Assembly: GCA_035363255.1 (NCBI GenBank)
Contig: DAOSES010000017.1
Location: forward strand, 1 to 54,572
DNA length: 54,572 bases
Origin: T3SED10-260 sp035363255
Lineage (GTDB): Bacteria; Caldisericota; Caldisericia; UBA6126
Reading direction: 5' to 3'
In this document: piece after piece, positions 39,372 through 48,369 of the stretch
How positions within the stretch are numbered: the first letter of the stretch is position 1
Layout: the number at the start of each line of letters is the position of its first letter
Notes under the pieces: model-generated
The model's database searches: none
Told to the model about the DNA's origin: nothing
Seen by the model: the letters and a program-made list of their open reading frames with translations, nothing else
Translations under genes and position numbers: made by a program

Positions 39372-41717
39372 CTATCCTTCATAGCTCATTCGTATCGTTT
39401 GAGTTTCAGCGATCCATTCTACTTTTGCGCCAAAAGCTTCGCTAATAAAACGCAAAGGCACAAAGGTTCGACCGTTGACAATTTCTGGAGCTACTACCAA
39501 AGTCATGGTTTTTCCATTCACCAGGGCTTGAGTGTTTGCAATTTCAATCTGAATCAGGTGCTCTTTGAGTTTGATGATAATGGTACCTTTGCCTTGTTTT
39601 GGCTGCCAGTCAATGCTTGCACCAAAAGCCTCACTGATGAAACGTAAAGGCACGAGCGTTGTTCCACTTTTGATATAGGGGGGAGGATCTACGGTGACTG
39701 CTTTGCCAGAAATACTTGCATTTTTGGATCCTATTTGAAGCACTATAATGATGGGGCTTTTCTGTATGATCATGGAGATTTTGTATTCTTTAGTGCCACC
39801 ATTAGTTTGGATTGCTATGGTTTCTTGATAAGTTCCAGACTTAAGCTCTCCAGCGTTCAGAGTAAAGGTAATAGTTCGTTTTTGCCCTCTTAGTAGAGCA
39901 AACTGATTGTTGGATGAGCTTATCCAGTCTTGTTTTTTAAGAAAACTAATTTTTCCTTCCAAACGTCCTCGACCAATGTTTTCCATTTGGAGCTCAAAAC
40001 TGGCTGATTCTCCAGACTTTAGCTCAAAGCTGAGTTCTTCGCCCAACTCCTGATTTGAGGAGATTTGGAGGAGGGGAGGCATTTCCTGAACCGAGATGCT
40101 GACTGGAATACTTAGCTTTCCATCAGTATAAATGATTTCAAGAACATCGGAATAATCCTGTTTTGCGCTTACTTTGTCTTCTTTAATAGTAAAATTAATG
40201 GTTTTGGATTCTTCGACTCCCAGATTAAACTTCTTTTCTTTGGTATTAAGAAAATCGGGGATTTTGTCCAATTCAACTTCAGCAACTTCAGAGCCAACAT
40301 TGGAAATCTTTAAATCAAAGTTAGCTTCATTGAGTTTGTCTTCAGTGATTGCGCCAAATTCAATTTTGTTGTGTTCTGTGGTGAGTTTAGAGGCTGAAAC
40401 ATCAAGTTTAACTGATATCTTTGCGTCTCCACCATCACTGCTAATCTGGATGTCGGAATCATAAGACCCATATTCAAGTTCCTTCGTGTTTGCAGTGACT
40501 TCCAAGGTAGTTTTGTTAGTGTTGAAGCTCTTTACGTTAAACTCAAGCCAACGTGCTCTGGATGAAATTGAGCCTTTGATTTCTCCAGCTCTTTTGTTCG
40601 AAACTTCAATAGTTTGGCTTGATTTTTCGCCTTTGCGTAAAGTTCCGAAATCAAGCTCGGTGCTCGAAACACTGAGCACTGGACGTTCAACAATGGAAAA
40701 AACTATAGGAATACTTTTTTTAAACTTACTGGAAACAAGGTCAATGGAAGATTGGTAGGTGCCTGGCTTCAAGGTATCCGCTTTCACCGAGACACTAATT
40801 TTTTGCTGACCAATATCGTTTAGATTGATTTCGCTTTGGTTTAGCTCAACGAAAGAATCCTTTGAGCTAAGCTTTACAAGCACTTCTCGCTTTGTAAAAT
40901 TGCTGATTACTATGTCAAATTTGTTGCTGTATCCTTCTCTTTGGGCTCCATAGTTTAGTTCGTTGGGGGTAACCGACAAAATCATGTCTGTTGTTTTGGG
41001 TTCAGCACCAAAAGGATTCCAATAGGTGGATTGAATGACGCCATTATTGGTTTCAATAAATGCTACTAAACGTAACATTTCGCTTGCCATGGTTTCTGGA
41101 ACAGGCATATCTACAGCAACTTTTCCATTGACTTCGATGTCAAGTTCTTGACCAGCCCTTGAAATCATACGATGTATTTTTTCTCCGTTTCGACCAGGGA
41201 AGTAAAAATATGCCTCAATCAAGACTATGTTTAGTTTCGCACCTGAGGGAGCTGAGGAGTAGGTAATAGTACCGGTTACTCGGTTATTTTTTAATTCACC
41301 TGAAAAAGTGATGTCTGTGTTGACAGATTGCTTGTTGAGAGAAGTTACTTTTTGTTTGATGCCGTTTTTGTCTCGAGGGTCAACTGCTTCTTTTCCATCA
41401 ATAACTGTGGTTGGATAACCCTTAATGCCAAAACGTTGAGCTCGTGAATTGGAATAATTGTTTGTCATTCCTCCATTACCCGAACCATGCTGTTTGATAG
41501 GAATAAATACTTTTCCTCCAAACTCATCCATGAGATCGTCCAGGGCTTTATTAGCGGGAGGGCAGTAACCACACCACTCGGTAGTAAAAAGTTCTGTAAT
41601 AGCGATTTTCTTAGAACTTGCCAGCACCGGAGAAACCGAGGAGAGCAAGTTCAATCCCGAAAAAGTCGTTGAAACCAAAAAAACCAAACACAAAATAGAC
41701 CATAACTTCCTTATCAT
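39372..41717 (-). CDS. Secreted thioredoxin-like protein with Ig-like repeats and C-terminal tandem stalk modules
   Basis: 781 aa. I start at ATG 41717, which is correctly spaced from GAGGTG; earlier in-frame starts sit on top of that site. The signal peptide is MIRKLWSILCLVFLVSTTFS. The first domain (about 35-150) is thioredoxin-like of the Omp28 type with the redox pair WCGYCPP and a cis-Pro segment KGYPTTVIDG. About 150-245 is beta-rich, and about 245-660 holds four or five BACON/Hydin-type Ig-like repeats (LSVSSTELDFGTLRKGE and similar). The last 120 residues are two copper-amine-oxidase-N-like modules (TLVPLRFISEAFGASIDW; TFVPLRFISEAFGAKVEW). It may form or shuffle disulfides in surface proteins. 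A TlpA-like protein is encoded 118 bases upstream. Confidence 0.88.
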   Translation of the reverse strand: MIRKLWSILCLVFLVSTTFSGLNLLSSVSPVLASSKKIAITELFTTEWCGYCPPANKALDDLMDEFGGKVFIPIKQHGSGNGGMTNNYSNSRAQRFGIKGYPTTVIDGKEAVDPRDKNGIKQKVTSLNKQSVNTDITFSGELKNNRVTGTITYSSAPSGAKLNIVLIEAYFYFPGRNGEKIHRMISRAGQELDIEVNGKVAVDMPVPETMASEMLRLVAFIETNNGVIQSTYWNPFGAEPKTTDMILSVTPNELNYGAQREGYSNKFDIVISNFTKREVLVKLSSKDSFVELNQSEINLNDIGQQKISVSVKADTLKPGTYQSSIDLVSSKFKKSIPIVFSIVERPVLSVSSTELDFGTLRKGEKSSQTIEVSNKRAGEIKGSISSRARWLEFNVKSFNTNKTTLEVTANTKELEYGSYDSDIQISSDGGDAKISVKLDVSASKLTTEHNKIEFGAITEDKLNEANFDLKISNVGSEVAEVELDKIPDFLNTKEKKFNLGVEESKTINFTIKEDKVSAKQDYSDVLEIIYTDGKLSIPVSISVQEMPPLLQISSNQELGEELSFELKSGESASFELQMENIGRGRLEGKISFLKKQDWISSSNNQFALLRGQKRTITFTLNAGELKSGTYQETIAIQTNGGTKEYKISMIIQKSPIIIVLQIGSKNASISGKAVTVDPPPYIKSGTTLVPLRFISEAFGASIDWQPKQGKGTIIIKLKEHLIQIEIANTQALVNGKTMTLVVAPEIVNGRTFVPLRFISEAFGAKVEWIAETQTIRMSYEG

Positions 41718-41835
41718 ATTCATCACCTCTTAAGGTTTTTAATTAGCAAAGCCAAGCATCGTTAAAGCTAAGCCCTTTCTGGTAGCTCCAAATAAGTTGA
41801 GCTTAATTCTACCCCATATTTAATATTTAACACTC

Positions 41836-42867
41836 TTATTTGGAAAAAAGTTTCAAAAAAGGCTCAGCATCTTTCGCCACATCTCCCACATATCCTTTGT
41901 GGAGTATTTTAAGGTTCTTGTCTATTAGCATCAGGGCTGGAGGGTCTCCCAGGTATAGAAGTCTGGAAAGTTTTCCTTCGCTGTCCTGAATAACCCTTTC
42001 CCCTTTGACATATTTTTGAGAAAAGGCTGTAGTTTGCTCTTCGTCGCCAGTGGTGACAAATATAACTTTTAGATTTTGTTCAAGAGCTAAATCCCGTATC
42101 AGTGAGCATTTAACCTCACAAGCGCCACATGAAGTGTCAACATAAATCAGAGCAGTATTTTGTTGACGTAAATCTTGTAAAGTGAGGGTTTTTCCTGTGG
42201 TGTCTGTGGCTTGAAAACTCTTCAAATGGTCTCCCGTGGAAGCCATGTGGATACCATTGGGAAAGCGTTGATCGAATTGATCTTTTCCCATGGTCTTGAT
42301 ATAAAGCATTTGCATGCTTTTTAGCATAGCGTCTTTAAACTGATCAGAAAAACGACTCAACTCGGGCTCTTCTGGTTTAAAAATACCGTTATTGCCAGCC
42401 AGGGCTTCGAGACCAAGCCCATAAAAACGAGCAAAATACTGGTTGAGTTGAATATTAGAGCCTCCCAAACGCAATGGGTTCGTTAGACTCATAGAGACTA
42501 TTCTTGCCTCAGAGTCAATCATCATGGCAAGGGATGGAAAACGCTCCAGGGGAATTAATGCGATCTGACCACTCATACGCTGAGTTTTATGGTCCCATAA
42601 ATCACCCACACGAATACGAAATGAGGGATTTTCTGTGTCTCGTAAAACTACTGAGGAAGAAACAGAATAAGCGGCTTTGGATACCGCATGTGTCAGAATC
42701 TCGTCAATCGATTTAGTAGGATTGATAGTTTTGTAGGATAAAAATAAGTTAAGCAGCAGCGACAAAATGAGTAGGGGAAGGATCCAGGGATGTAAGGAAG
42801 CAGGAGTACTTTTTTTAGTACTTGTTTTTTGATTTTGTTTTTCGATGATTCTTCTTTTATGTTTCAT
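41836..42867 (-). CDS. Membrane-anchored TlpA/AhpC-like thiol-disulfide protein
   Basis: 343 aa. A basic cytoplasmic N-terminus is followed by one helix (about 27-46), an outer domain of about 150 residues I do not recognise, and a C-terminal thioredoxin-like domain (about 215-343). The latter has TSCGACEVKC, whose CGAC is the likely redox pair, and DPPALMLIDKN in the cis-Pro position. The fold suits extracytoplasmic thiol reduction, for example of apocytochrome c before haem attachment. A CcmF-like haem lyase is encoded 2.5 kb away on the other strand, which supports but does not prove that role. Eight bases separate it from the aminotransferase gene. Confidence 0.78.
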   Translation of the reverse strand: MKHKRRIIEKQNQKTSTKKSTPASLHPWILPLLILSLLLNLFLSYKTINPTKSIDEILTHAVSKAAYSVSSSVVLRDTENPSFRIRVGDLWDHKTQRMSGQIALIPLERFPSLAMMIDSEARIVSMSLTNPLRLGGSNIQLNQYFARFYGLGLEALAGNNGIFKPEEPELSRFSDQFKDAMLKSMQMLYIKTMGKDQFDQRFPNGIHMASTGDHLKSFQATDTTGKTLTLQDLRQQNTALIYVDTSCGACEVKCSLIRDLALEQNLKVIFVTTGDEEQTTAFSQKYVKGERVIQDSEGKLSRLLYLGDPPALMLIDKNLKILHKGYVGDVAKDAEPFLKLFSK

Positions 42868-42875
42868 ATGTTTTG

Positions 42876-44093
42876 CTATCCTGCTAGCTTCTCCTTGAGT
42901 AAGAGACTCAAACGACGAATACCTTCCTCAATATTTTCGGGAGTTTGCATGGTAAAATTGAGCCGCATGGTGTTGTGTCCAGTGCCATCTGGATAAAATG
43001 CTGAACCGAGAATGTATGCAACCCCCTTATCGACAGCCTCACGAAACATCGTACTAGCATTGATTTTTTCGGGTGCAACCACCCAAATAAACATTCCTCC
43101 ATCGGGTTGATTGATCTGGATATCGGAGGGAAAATGCTTGCGAATTGCATTGTACATAACTTCAGCCTTATGCGCATAGGATTTTTTGATTATTTCAAGG
43201 TGTGGCCAGAGATAATCTCGTTTCAGGTATTCAGCGGTGGCAACTTGTGTTATTGCAGGGGAACATAAATCAGTGGATTGTTTCATGAGATTAATCTTGG
43301 AAATAATAATCTTGGGGGCAACAATCCATGCAAGTCGGATGCCAGGAGCTAAGATTTTGGAAAAAGTACGCAAGTAAATGACTCTTTCCTGATCGTCCAA
43401 AGCAATGAGAGGAGGTAAAGCCTCACCGCTGTATCTTAAATCGCCATATGGATTGTCTTCGATGATTAATAGATCATATTGATTGGCAAGACTGAGAAGC
43501 TTCTTTCTGCGAGTCAGAGACATACTGGCTCCAGCTGGGTTTTGAAAAGTGGGTATTGTGTAGAAAAATTTGGCTTTAATGCCCTGGGCTTGCAAAGAAG
43601 CCAATTTGCTTTCAAGAACATCGATATCAGCTCCCTGCTCATCGATAGGAACTGTGACAAATTTCGCCCCAAAGGTATCAAAAGCTTGCACTGCACTGAG
43701 ATAGGTAGGGGCTTCGGTGATGATAGTATCGCCTTTTTCAATAAACATCTTTGCCATAAAATCAATGCCCTGTTGAGAACCGGAGGTTACGAGGACGTTA
43801 TCACTATCAATCCCTTTTATACCATCGTTTTCAGACAAGATGACCAGAGCTTCCTTGAGTGGCATATAACCAGCTGTTTCACCATATTGAAGAGCGATGT
43901 TGGGACGTTGTTCGAGAGCGTAATCCATACATTCTTTGAAAAGTTTTACTGGGAAGAGGGCTGGATCAGGCATACCACCACCTAAAGATATGATCCCTGG
44001 CTGACTGCCAAGCTTGAGCAACTCGCGTATAACAGATGATTTTGCGCGATGAGCTCTTTCAGCATACAAAGTCTCATAATTCATTGGAGCCAT
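42876..44093 (-). CDS. PLP-dependent aminotransferase of the 2-aminoadipate/aromatic group
   Basis: 405 aa from ATG 44093 behind AGGAAGGTG. It is a fold-type I enzyme of the COG1167 branch without the GntR DNA-binding domain: ISLGGGMPDPALFP at the start, LQYGETAGYMPLKEAL, TSGSQQGIDFM, PTFQNPAGAS, EDNPYGDLRY and the PLP lysine in RTFSKILAPGIRLAW. Relatives act on 2-aminoadipate, aromatic or branched-chain amino acids; the substrate is not readable here. It overlaps the propeller gene upstream by 13 bases, an odd partnership that probably reflects genome compaction. Confidence 0.9.
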   Translation of the reverse strand: MAPMNYETLYAERAHRAKSSVIRELLKLGSQPGIISLGGGMPDPALFPVKLFKECMDYALEQRPNIALQYGETAGYMPLKEALVILSENDGIKGIDSDNVLVTSGSQQGIDFMAKMFIEKGDTIITEAPTYLSAVQAFDTFGAKFVTVPIDEQGADIDVLESKLASLQAQGIKAKFFYTIPTFQNPAGASMSLTRRKKLLSLANQYDLLIIEDNPYGDLRYSGEALPPLIALDDQERVIYLRTFSKILAPGIRLAWIVAPKIIISKINLMKQSTDLCSPAITQVATAEYLKRDYLWPHLEIIKKSYAHKAEVMYNAIRKHFPSDIQINQPDGGMFIWVVAPEKINASTMFREAVDKGVAYILGSAFYPDGTGHNTMRLNFTMQTPENIEEGIRRLSLLLKEKLAG

Positions 44094-45301
44094 GAAGCAC
44101 CTTCCTTTTTAAATATTTTAGTTGAAACATAAGCATAATACTTTACAGAACCGGGTTTCACCACTTCAAGAAAGTGTCTTCCGTCAGTGGATATTATATA
44201 AAATTGATCTTTTTGTTTGATTCTTTTTTGCCACTTGATCTTGCTTGTATCAAGAGTGACGCTTTTAATGAGTGCTTCGGAGGGAAGCTCCTGGATGGAG
44301 GAAGGTATAATGGAAAGAAGGTGTTTGGAGTAGTAGCTGATGGTGAGGTAGGTAGGATATAGACGGGAGTCAAGCGAATGATAGCCAAACTGATCAGCAT
44401 CAAAAAGTTTGCTTCCATCTTTCCGTAATACGAATAGATCATCGCTGGTGTTGACTAAAACTTTCTGTCCATCCAGGGAGAACTCTAACTTGAGCAGGGA
44501 TTGCTTGGTTTCGGAACGCCACATAATTTCACCTGCATCGTTGATATAAACGACTTGATGCCCTTTTTTTCCATATTGCTCGAAGGAGTAAGCTAAAACA
44601 ACTTCTCCCTGTGGATTGATATCAAAGGCAATGGGATATTCGTAATTTTGTTTGCTGGCTGGAGGGTCGAGTCTCATCATCCAGTTGACCATACCATCGA
44701 GGTTCATGTGATATAAATCGCTTCCCTCGGTAGAAATAAACAGAAACTTGCCATTAGGAGAGCAATCACTTTCAAAATCTTCATATAAATCGGGTAAATT
44801 AAACTCGTGTAAGGTGAGTCCTTTTTTGTCTGTGAGAAGAAAGATATGTCCCAGGGAGGTTTTACTTGAAAAGAGAAAACCAAGATTGCCTCCGTGAAAA
44901 ACCCAAAATTTATCGACATAATGATTGGGTTTGAATTTTTCCCACAAGATGCTGTTTTGAGCAATATCAAGCATAAGAAGGTTGTAAGTTTTAATGTAAA
45001 GGTATTCCCCTTTATCAGAAAAATATAGACCTTGAATTGGATCTTTGAAATTTTTTTCGTAGATGAGCTGTCCTTTGTTGTCGTAGATGTAAACCTGACC
45101 TTGATCTGTACCAATGGCTACACGTTGCCCCCAGGAGGATATGGTATAAGCATTAATATATTGATCAAGACTGAGATTCCATTGCTTGGAAAGAGCACCT
45201 TCTGGTAGGATATAGGAAAAAAATAAAAATGAAGAACTTAGGATGAAAGTAACAATAAAAACTAAGGCACGGTATATTGTCATTTTTTTATTATTAAACA
45301 T
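44081..45301 (-). CDS. Membrane-anchored WD40/PQQ-like beta-propeller protein
   Basis: 406 aa from ATG 45301 (ATG 45283 is possible). One N-terminal helix (about 8-30) anchors it, with the rest outside. The outer region is made of repeated blades with patterns such as VAIGTDQGQVYIYDNKGQ, GEYLYIKTYNLLML and KVLVNTSDDLFVLRKDG, fitting a seven-bladed propeller. No stalk modules or catalytic residues are seen. Such proteins often act as scaffolds or ligand sensors. It starts an operon with the aminotransferase and TlpA-like genes and is divergent from the ccmF operon. Confidence 0.75.
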   Translation of the reverse strand: MFNNKKMTIYRALVFIVTFILSSSFLFFSYILPEGALSKQWNLSLDQYINAYTISSWGQRVAIGTDQGQVYIYDNKGQLIYEKNFKDPIQGLYFSDKGEYLYIKTYNLLMLDIAQNSILWEKFKPNHYVDKFWVFHGGNLGFLFSSKTSLGHIFLLTDKKGLTLHEFNLPDLYEDFESDCSPNGKFLFISTEGSDLYHMNLDGMVNWMMRLDPPASKQNYEYPIAFDINPQGEVVLAYSFEQYGKKGHQVVYINDAGEIMWRSETKQSLLKLEFSLDGQKVLVNTSDDLFVLRKDGSKLFDADQFGYHSLDSRLYPTYLTISYYSKHLLSIIPSSIQELPSEALIKSVTLDTSKIKWQKRIKQKDQFYIISTDGRHFLEVVKPGSVKYYAYVSTKIFKKEGASWLQ

Positions 45302-45317
45302 GTCCCATTTGTCATAT

Positions 45318-45346
45318 ATAATATAAGTAAATGATATATTTATCAA
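45318..45346 (-). promoter_or_regulatory. Promoter of the propeller/aminotransferase operon
   Basis: On the minus strand TTGATA (45341-45346) and TATTAT (45318-45323) are 17 bases apart. The start would be about 10 bases before the ATG at 45301, another very short leader. The same AT-rich patch reads TATAAT on the plus strand (45317-45322) and could also serve the divergent ccmF-like gene. Confidence 0.5.
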
Positions 45347-45382
45347 GAAGGATAATGTTTTTTCATATGGAGAGAGGGTTGC

Positions 45383-47545
45383 ATGGGTAATGCTCTGCTT
45401 GTAATATCGCTCGTATTTGTTGTATGTTCTATCATTCTTTGGCTCATTTATTCAAAATCCTCTCGCCCTTCAATCCCTTTGGGGTTCAGTATTTGTGCCA
45501 TGCTTAGCATCGCTATGCTTTTTGCTTTTTATGCTTTCCTTTTTTTAGGGCATCAATTCCAATATGTCCAGGTTCATCAACATTCCAACATGGCTATGTC
45601 CAAAGCCCTTTTATTGGCATCGATCTGGTCGGGTCAATCGGGATCAATGCTTGCATGGATCTTATCCCTGACCCTTCTTTCTTCTTTGGTGTTCAAAGAC
45701 AAGCAAAACAGATCAAGAGTTTTTCCACTTCTTTTTTTATTTCTTGGGGTCTTACTCATCTTGTTTTCTCGCTCCGAGCCTTTTGCTCTCAACCCCCTGT
45801 TACCCTCTGATGGTCTTGGTTTAAATCCTGTCCTTAGCCACCCTATGATGATTATTCACCCCCCCTTCGCCTTTATTGCATATTCCTGCATCATTCTTGC
45901 CTTTATTTATGCTCTGATATCCCTTACCCACCCCAACCCCTACAGCTTGATTAAAAAGATTTACCTCCTGGGCAAATGGGCTTTTACCTCTCTTGCTTTT
46001 GCCATCTTGCTGGGATCACTTTGGGCTTACCAAGCTACTGGCTGGGGAGCTTATTGGTCCTATGATCCCATCGAAAACGGTTCTTTGATTGCTTTCTTGC
46101 TCCTTGCCCTTTTGATGCACCTAATATGGTCCTATCAACGCCATCGCATCTATCACAAACAGATTGTTTTGTCTTGTATTTTTCTCATGTTCAGCATCAT
46201 TCATATGGTTTTTTTAATACGCTCAGGCCTCTTGTCTCAAGTGAGTGCTCATTCTTATGTTGAAGGAAACTTAATATGGATTTTACTTGCCATAGATATC
46301 CTCGTTTTAGTGGTTCCTTTGAGCTATTTTTTTCTTTTTCACCATAAACTTCCTCCTTCTCCAAAGATTAAGCACTCACAAAAAAGTAAAGCTCTCATTG
46401 CTTCCCATTGGCTTTTGATGGGCACTATCTTTTTACTTTTCACATACACACATCTGCCTTTTTTTGAAAACTCTTCTCTTGGTATAGGCTTGAGCTACCT
46501 TTTCTCCTTTTCTACCTTTATTCAACTCATTTCGGGTTTTGGTCTCTTGTTCTTCTTACTGCTGTATCACAAACATGCTTTTCGAAGAAAACACAGCAAT
46601 CTCTACTCCCCAGAGAAATTTCTGGTGCTTTTTTTTCTATCATTTGTAGGTTGTTACCTTTTTCAACCCTCGCTTCCCCTTAGCATTTTGAGCTTTGAAG
46701 GCATAATGCTTATTTTGGCATGTTTTTTATGCTTATCCTGTTTGTATGCAGTTTTTAGCTACCTGAAAAAAACTCCAATCACTTCATGGGGAAACATACT
46801 TTTGCATAGCTCCATCCCTTTGATGATTTTTGCTTTCATACTCATCTCTCTTCCCACAAAAACCCACTGGCTTCATCTTGTCCCCCACCAAAGTACCTCG
46901 ATCGAAGAGCTTACTGCAAGTTTTTCGCTATCCTCTTCTCGTACTCTTCCCATCTATACCGGCACTCTTACCGAATACCCCATCGAAGTCTTTATTAAAA
47001 ATTCAAGCTATACAGCTTTACCCGCTATATGGACTTATCACCGCACACAAGCAACTCCTCAAGAAATTATGAAAACCAGCACTCTTTCCATTCTTGGCTC
47101 TGACCATCATCTCTTGCCTGTAGGCAAAGGTGTTTTCAGAATTAAAAAGGCTTCAGTTCGTTTTCTGGGAGATATCAAAGTCTCCTATATTGAACACAGA
47201 AAAGAAGAACTTCCCCAGGGTTTATTTAATGAATGGTTTACCCTGAGTTTTAGCCAAAACGGACAAAATGAAACAATACAAATCAAACAACTTAGCAATG
47301 CTCAGGGCACTCATCTTCGATCTGATCCAGTGTTTGTAAAGATTCTAAACGATACCATCCAAGTGATTCAAGATCAAAACCAAACGCTTGTCTTCAGCTC
47401 AGAAGCCTTTAAGGACCATCTGGAAGTAAATTACCATGTGAAAACTTTATCCAGATTAGTTCCCTGGTCTTACTATCTTCTATTATTTTCAGCCATATGG
47501 ATATTGCTATCAAAGGAAACAAAGCGATGCCAAAAAAACAAGTAA
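45383..47545 (+). CDS. ccmF: CcmF/CcsA-family cytochrome c haem lyase
   Basis: 720 aa from ATG 45383 behind GGAGAGAGG, with about 14 membrane helices. It carries the haem-handling core in the order expected for CcmF: SIWSGQSGSMLAW, HPMMIIHPPFAFIAY (His), then GWGAYWSYDPIENGSL, the WWD-type motif with Tyr replacing two Trp, and later HSYVEG (His). A large outer domain (about 495-690) precedes the last helix, as in CcmF. It should attach haem to CxxCH cytochromes outside the membrane. No ccmE, ccmA-D or ccmH genes are in the window, so either the rest lies elsewhere or it works alone. The next gene overlaps by 19 bases. Confidence 0.85.
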   Translation: MGNALLVISLVFVVCSIILWLIYSKSSRPSIPLGFSICAMLSIAMLFAFYAFLFLGHQFQYVQVHQHSNMAMSKALLLASIWSGQSGSMLAWILSLTLLSSLVFKDKQNRSRVFPLLFLFLGVLLILFSRSEPFALNPLLPSDGLGLNPVLSHPMMIIHPPFAFIAYSCIILAFIYALISLTHPNPYSLIKKIYLLGKWAFTSLAFAILLGSLWAYQATGWGAYWSYDPIENGSLIAFLLLALLMHLIWSYQRHRIYHKQIVLSCIFLMFSIIHMVFLIRSGLLSQVSAHSYVEGNLIWILLAIDILVLVVPLSYFFLFHHKLPPSPKIKHSQKSKALIASHWLLMGTIFLLFTYTHLPFFENSSLGIGLSYLFSFSTFIQLISGFGLLFFLLLYHKHAFRRKHSNLYSPEKFLVLFFLSFVGCYLFQPSLPLSILSFEGIMLILACFLCLSCLYAVFSYLKKTPITSWGNILLHSSIPLMIFAFILISLPTKTHWLHLVPHQSTSIEELTASFSLSSSRTLPIYTGTLTEYPIEVFIKNSSYTALPAIWTYHRTQATPQEIMKTSTLSILGSDHHLLPVGKGVFRIKKASVRFLGDIKVSYIEHRKEELPQGLFNEWFTLSFSQNGQNETIQIKQLSNAQGTHLRSDPVFVKILNDTIQVIQDQNQTLVFSSEAFKDHLEVNYHVKTLSRLVPWSYYLLLFSAIWILLSKETKRCQKNK

Positions 47546-48369
47546 GCTTTCGTGTCAACAAACGTATGATCAAGTTAGTCACTGCAGCTATTCTCAGCTA
47601 TCCTTTCGGTAATTTTTTCAAAAGTCTTCATGATGTCTATTGGTTTACCCTACTTGGAGCTTTCATAGGGATTTGCACGGGTTTGTTTCTGATCCCCTTC
47701 TTGTCCGATTCCATCAGCTTTGAGCTTCTGGCTTATCGCTTGTGGTGGATCAAATTCACCAGAATCAAGCCCTTTCTGCTTGATAGCAGTGCTATCCTGG
47801 ATGGAAGAGTGGTTGAGCTTGTAAAGACTGGAATCATCCATCACCCCATCTGCATATCCTCAGTCACGATGGACGAACTGGATCGCTTAAACAAGAGTAG
47901 TGAGATATACTCTCGAAGGGTGAAACGAGGTTTGGAATCCATAGAAAAACTTAAAAGCTTATGCAAAAATCAAGTTTTTTTTCTAAATATTCAAAAAGCC
48001 CCACCTTCCATACGTGAACATATTTTAGATATCAGCCAAAAAATGCATGCCACGATTCTAACCCTTGACACCTGGATCACAGAGAATGCCAGAAAGAGAA
48101 AGATAGCAGTGATAAATATACACGAACTATCTATCGCCTTTCGTATCCAGATTCTTCCCAAAGAAATGTTTGAAGTTGTTTTGTCCAAACAGGGTAAAGA
48201 ACAGAAACAGGCAATAGGCTACACTGAAGACGGTATGATGATTATAGTCGAAGACGGCAAACCATACATTGGCAAACGTGTTTTGGCTGAATGCACTTCT
48301 GTCTTGCAATCCACTGCAGGCAAGATTGTTTTTGGTCAATATGTTAAAACCATAACCAACGATGCCTAA
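47527..48369 (+). CDS. PIN-TRAM domain protein (YacL-like)
   Basis: 280 aa from ATG 47527, eight bases after AAAGGAAA. Two membrane helices (about 12-70) are followed by a PIN nuclease-fold domain (LLDSSAILDGRVVEL with acidic residues, MDELDRL, TLDTWITENA) and a C-terminal TRAM domain (about 215-280, GYTEDGMMIIVEDG). The family sits directly upstream of ispD/ispF in many Firmicutes, exactly as here. PIN domains cut RNA and TRAM binds it; the cellular substrate is unknown. The acidic residues of the PIN active site appear intact. It overlaps ispDF by eight bases. Confidence 0.88.
   Translation: MPKKQVSFRVNKRMIKLVTAAILSYPFGNFFKSLHDVYWFTLLGAFIGICTGLFLIPFLSDSISFELLAYRLWWIKFTRIKPFLLDSSAILDGRVVELVKTGIIHHPICISSVTMDELDRLNKSSEIYSRRVKRGLESIEKLKSLCKNQVFFLNIQKAPPSIREHILDISQKMHATILTLDTWITENARKRKIAVINIHELSIAFRIQILPKEMFEVVLSKQGKEQKQAIGYTEDGMMIIVEDGKPYIGKRVLAECTSVLQSTAGKIVFGQYVKTITNDA

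Noticed and set aside
41727..41835. Riboswitch or structured leader before the thioredoxin-like secreted protein
   Set aside because: The 109-base gap shows no conserved aptamer core or terminator/antiterminator pair that I can recognise.
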